Shown piece after piece: positions 6,946-7,920 of a stretch of 7,920 bases of DNA. The translations under genes and the position numbers were made by a program. The notes beneath the pieces were generated by a model. That model did not search any database and was not told the DNA's origin. It saw only the letters and a program-made list of their open reading frames with translations. Position 1 is the first letter of the stretch; each line of letters starts with the position of its first letter. Location of the stretch: contig CABUID010000027.1 in assembly GCA_902491575.1 (NCBI GenBank), positions 1 to 7,920 on the forward strand, given 5' to 3'. This stretch comes from an uncultured Bacillota bacterium (GTDB lineage Bacteria > Bacillota_I > Bacilli_A > RFN20 > CAG-631).

Positions 6946-7784
6946 TAGAATATCCTCAATTGATATTTCTTTAAGTCAGTTGTTTTTGCAAATTCTTCCT
7001 CACTTAATACTACATCGACTGGCATGTTTAATTGTTTTACTAAATAATTGATTAATTCTTTCTTTTTTTCTTTGTTTTTTAATGTGACAATAAAATCAAC
7101 ATCACTATATTCTGTATACAATCCGTTTGCATAAGATCCAGTTAGAGCGATGTGTTCTACATCATATAATTCTTCTAACTTGTTTTTATGAAATAATAGC
7201 ATTTCAATCACTTCATCTCTTGTAACAAATTGATGTGGTGTGTTATAGATACTACTGATGTTAAAAAGATGATTCAGTATTTTTTTTAAACTTTCTAAAC
7301 TTAGTCCAGAATGAATCAATTCAGTTAAACTTTTCATATTATGTGTATAAAAAATAATCGGTAATGTTTTATTCTTCCACATGATGGTGTTAAACATAAG
7401 AATAGCCAGTTTATTTGTGATTGAATCAAATAATGATTTTTTTATAATAAACATAAATACTTTACAAGCGTAATCATAATAATCACTTTTATCTAATTTA
7501 TTAATATAATTAAGCAGCATTTGAACTTTAGAATTGGATACAATAACATTAAATGAAGTTAGACACTTTTCAATTGTTTCCTTACTAAATCCTTCTTTTT
7601 TAAACATTTCAAAAGATTCTTTTGTCTTTATCATATCAATTTGATTATTCGTAGTAGCTTTTATTTCACCATCAAATACCTTTCTTAAATCATAAGTACT
7701 TTCAAATGGATCAATTTTGCTATTTGCAAATGCTAAGAATCTAAAATCAATTTTTGGGTTATAGTTTTCTTTAAATTTATTCAT
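6945..7784 (-). CDS. Degenerate Fic-like domain fused to a canonical nucleotidyltransferase domain (279 aa)
   Basis: Residues 210-260 hold an intact polymerase-beta-type (MNT/minimal) NTase motif: IALTGSYANGLYTEYSDVD with G216-S217 and the D228/D230 pair, then MPVDVVLSEEE with D257 as third carboxylate. Such domains transfer a nucleotide to protein, antibiotic or RNA. Residues about 30-155 resemble a Fic fold in order and spacing: GEIKATTNNQI, a helical pair (ESFEMFKKEGFSKETIEKCL), MLLNYINKLDKSD, ACKVFMFIIKKSLFDSITNK, then LAILMFNTIMWKNKTLPIIF. The Fic signature HPFxDGNGR would fall at KSLFDSITNK, so the catalytic His and the glycine loop are lost. No signal peptide is visible. It is first of a tandem pair of paralogues and overlaps the end of the upstream gene by 8 bases. 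The NTase call is firm; the Fic relationship is my reading by eye and needs a profile search. Alternative: an unrelated helical domain in front of an MNT-type NTase. Confidence 0.93.
   Translation of the reverse strand: MNKFKENYNPKIDFRFLAFANSKIDPFESTYDLRKVFDGEIKATTNNQIDMIKTKESFEMFKKEGFSKETIEKCLTSFNVIVSNSKVQMLLNYINKLDKSDYYDYACKVFMFIIKKSLFDSITNKLAILMFNTIMWKNKTLPIIFYTHNMKSLTELIHSGLSLESLKKILNHLFNISSIYNTPHQFVTRDEVIEMLLFHKNKLEELYDVEHIALTGSYANGLYTEYSDVDFIVTLKNKEKKKELINYLVKQLNMPVDVVLSEEEFAKTTDLKKYQLRIF
6953..6957 (-). promoter_or_regulatory. Shine-Dalgarno of the second NTase gene, inside the preceding gene
   Basis: GAGGA on the minus strand ends seven bases before the ATG at 6945. It is made of the codons for Leu-Arg-Ile near the end of the upstream NTase protein. 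Together with the TAATG stop/start overlap this indicates translational coupling of the two paralogues. Confidence 0.75.
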
Positions 7785-7920
7785 GATTCAATTCTCCTTT
7801 CTTAAAGAATTGTTTAACAATTTGATTGGTTCCTGTTGCACTTGCACCACTCACGATTCCGATTCCTAATGCTATCCAGATATTACTGGCATTTAGTATC
7901 ATCTCTTTATTTGTTAAATA
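7777..7920 (-). CDS. C-terminal part of a small membrane-type protein (5' end beyond the window)
   Basis: An open frame enters at base 7920 and ends at TAA (7779-7777), giving 47 visible residues. A hydrophobic stretch rich in small residues (IWIALGIGIVSGASATG, about residues 14-30) is followed by a polar basic tail (QIVKQFFKKGELNHE), as in a single-span membrane protein or the end of a larger one. An internal ATG at 7902 has GAG immediately in front, too close for a normal ribosome site, so the real start is probably further upstream. It overlaps the first NTase gene by 8 bases and contains its Shine-Dalgarno, which argues that it is a real, co-expressed gene. I do not recognise the family; a holin-like, anchor or export-linked small protein are all possible. 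Confidence 0.6.
   Translation of the reverse strand, partial: YLTNKEMILNASNIWIALGIGIVSGASATGTNQIVKQFFKKGELNHE
7794..7800 (-). promoter_or_regulatory. Shine-Dalgarno of the first NTase gene, inside the upstream gene
   Basis: AAAGGAG on the minus strand ends nine bases before the ATG at 7784 and lies within the Lys-Lys-Gly-Glu codons of the upstream gene, whose stop is seven to nine codons' length downstream of this site. This fixes the start of the 279-residue protein and couples it to its upstream neighbour. Confidence 0.85.

Noticed and set aside
6106..7784. HEPN-MNT toxin-antitoxin pair
   Set aside because: Both proteins have the same plan with a C-terminal NTase; neither shows a clear HEPN Rx4-6H motif, and the N-terminal half fits a degraded Fic fold better. 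Not fully excluded.
6106..7784. The two 279-residue proteins as Rhs immunity proteins
   Set aside because: Immunity genes normally lie after the toxin tip, at the 3' side of the RHS gene; these lie at its 5' side.
7808..7822. Inverted repeat AATTGTT-T-AACAATT as an operator or terminator
   Set aside because: It has seven-base AT-rich arms around one base, lies inside a coding frame (Asn-Gln-Ile-Val-Lys-Gln), and has no GC stem or T tract; chance is likely at this base composition.
1..7920. Use of UGA as Trp, as in mycoplasmas, suggested by the low G+C
   Set aside because: Trp is TGG in all genes and long frames stay open without any in-frame TGA; the visible stops are TAA.
1..7920. Plus-strand genes, tRNA, rRNA or insertion-sequence ends
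   Set aside because: No convincing plus-strand frame with a ribosome site, no structural RNA signatures and no terminal inverted repeats or transposase were seen; the minus strand is fully occupied by coding sequence.

Overview
The window is AT-rich (roughly 30% G+C by eye) and coding from edge to edge. Every gene lies on the minus strand, so transcription runs from high to low coordinates. Trp is encoded by TGG throughout, and no in-frame TGA occurs in about 2,600 codons, so the standard bacterial code fits. Strong AAGGAGG-type ribosome sites, Lys/Asn-rich proteins and the Rhs family type point to a low-GC Bacillota, perhaps an Erysipelotrichia or other deep Bacilli/gut lineage. I cannot name the genus.

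Layout in transcription order: (1) 7920-7777, the C-terminal 47 residues of a protein with one glycine/alanine-rich hydrophobic segment; (2) 7784-6945, a 279-residue protein with a canonical polymerase-beta-type nucleotidyltransferase (NTase) motif at its C-terminus and a helical N-terminal part that looks like a degraded Fic fold; (3) 6945-6106, a second 279-residue protein of the same plan, evidently a divergent paralogue whose NTase motif has lost one metal-binding Asp; (4) 6091 to the left edge, a giant RHS/YD-repeat protein of at least 2,030 residues, still open at base 1. The joints are an 8-base overlap, a 1-base TAATG overlap and a 14-base gap in which the Shine-Dalgarno abuts the previous stop codon. 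I see no room for a promoter or terminator between genes, so this looks like one translationally coupled operon.

The RHS protein starts with a DNRLRE-like beta domain without a signal peptide. It continues with a degenerate RHS lead-in and YD-like strands, two tandem carbohydrate-binding-like beta-sandwiches, a YD-repeat block, two LamG/concanavalin-like domains, a second dense YD-repeat block, and the conserved RHS core end (NPF-Y-G-Y-YD ... SRYYD). The window stops exactly at that SRYYD signature, so the variable C-terminal tip, which in Rhs/WapA proteins is usually a toxin, and any immunity gene lie beyond base 1.

The most interesting element is the tandem pair of Fic-like/NTase proteins fixed directly upstream of a leaderless Rhs protein, behind a small membrane-type protein. 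By position they are not ordinary immunity proteins. Roles in modifying, silencing or licensing the Rhs effector, or in a linked toxin-antitoxin function, are inference.
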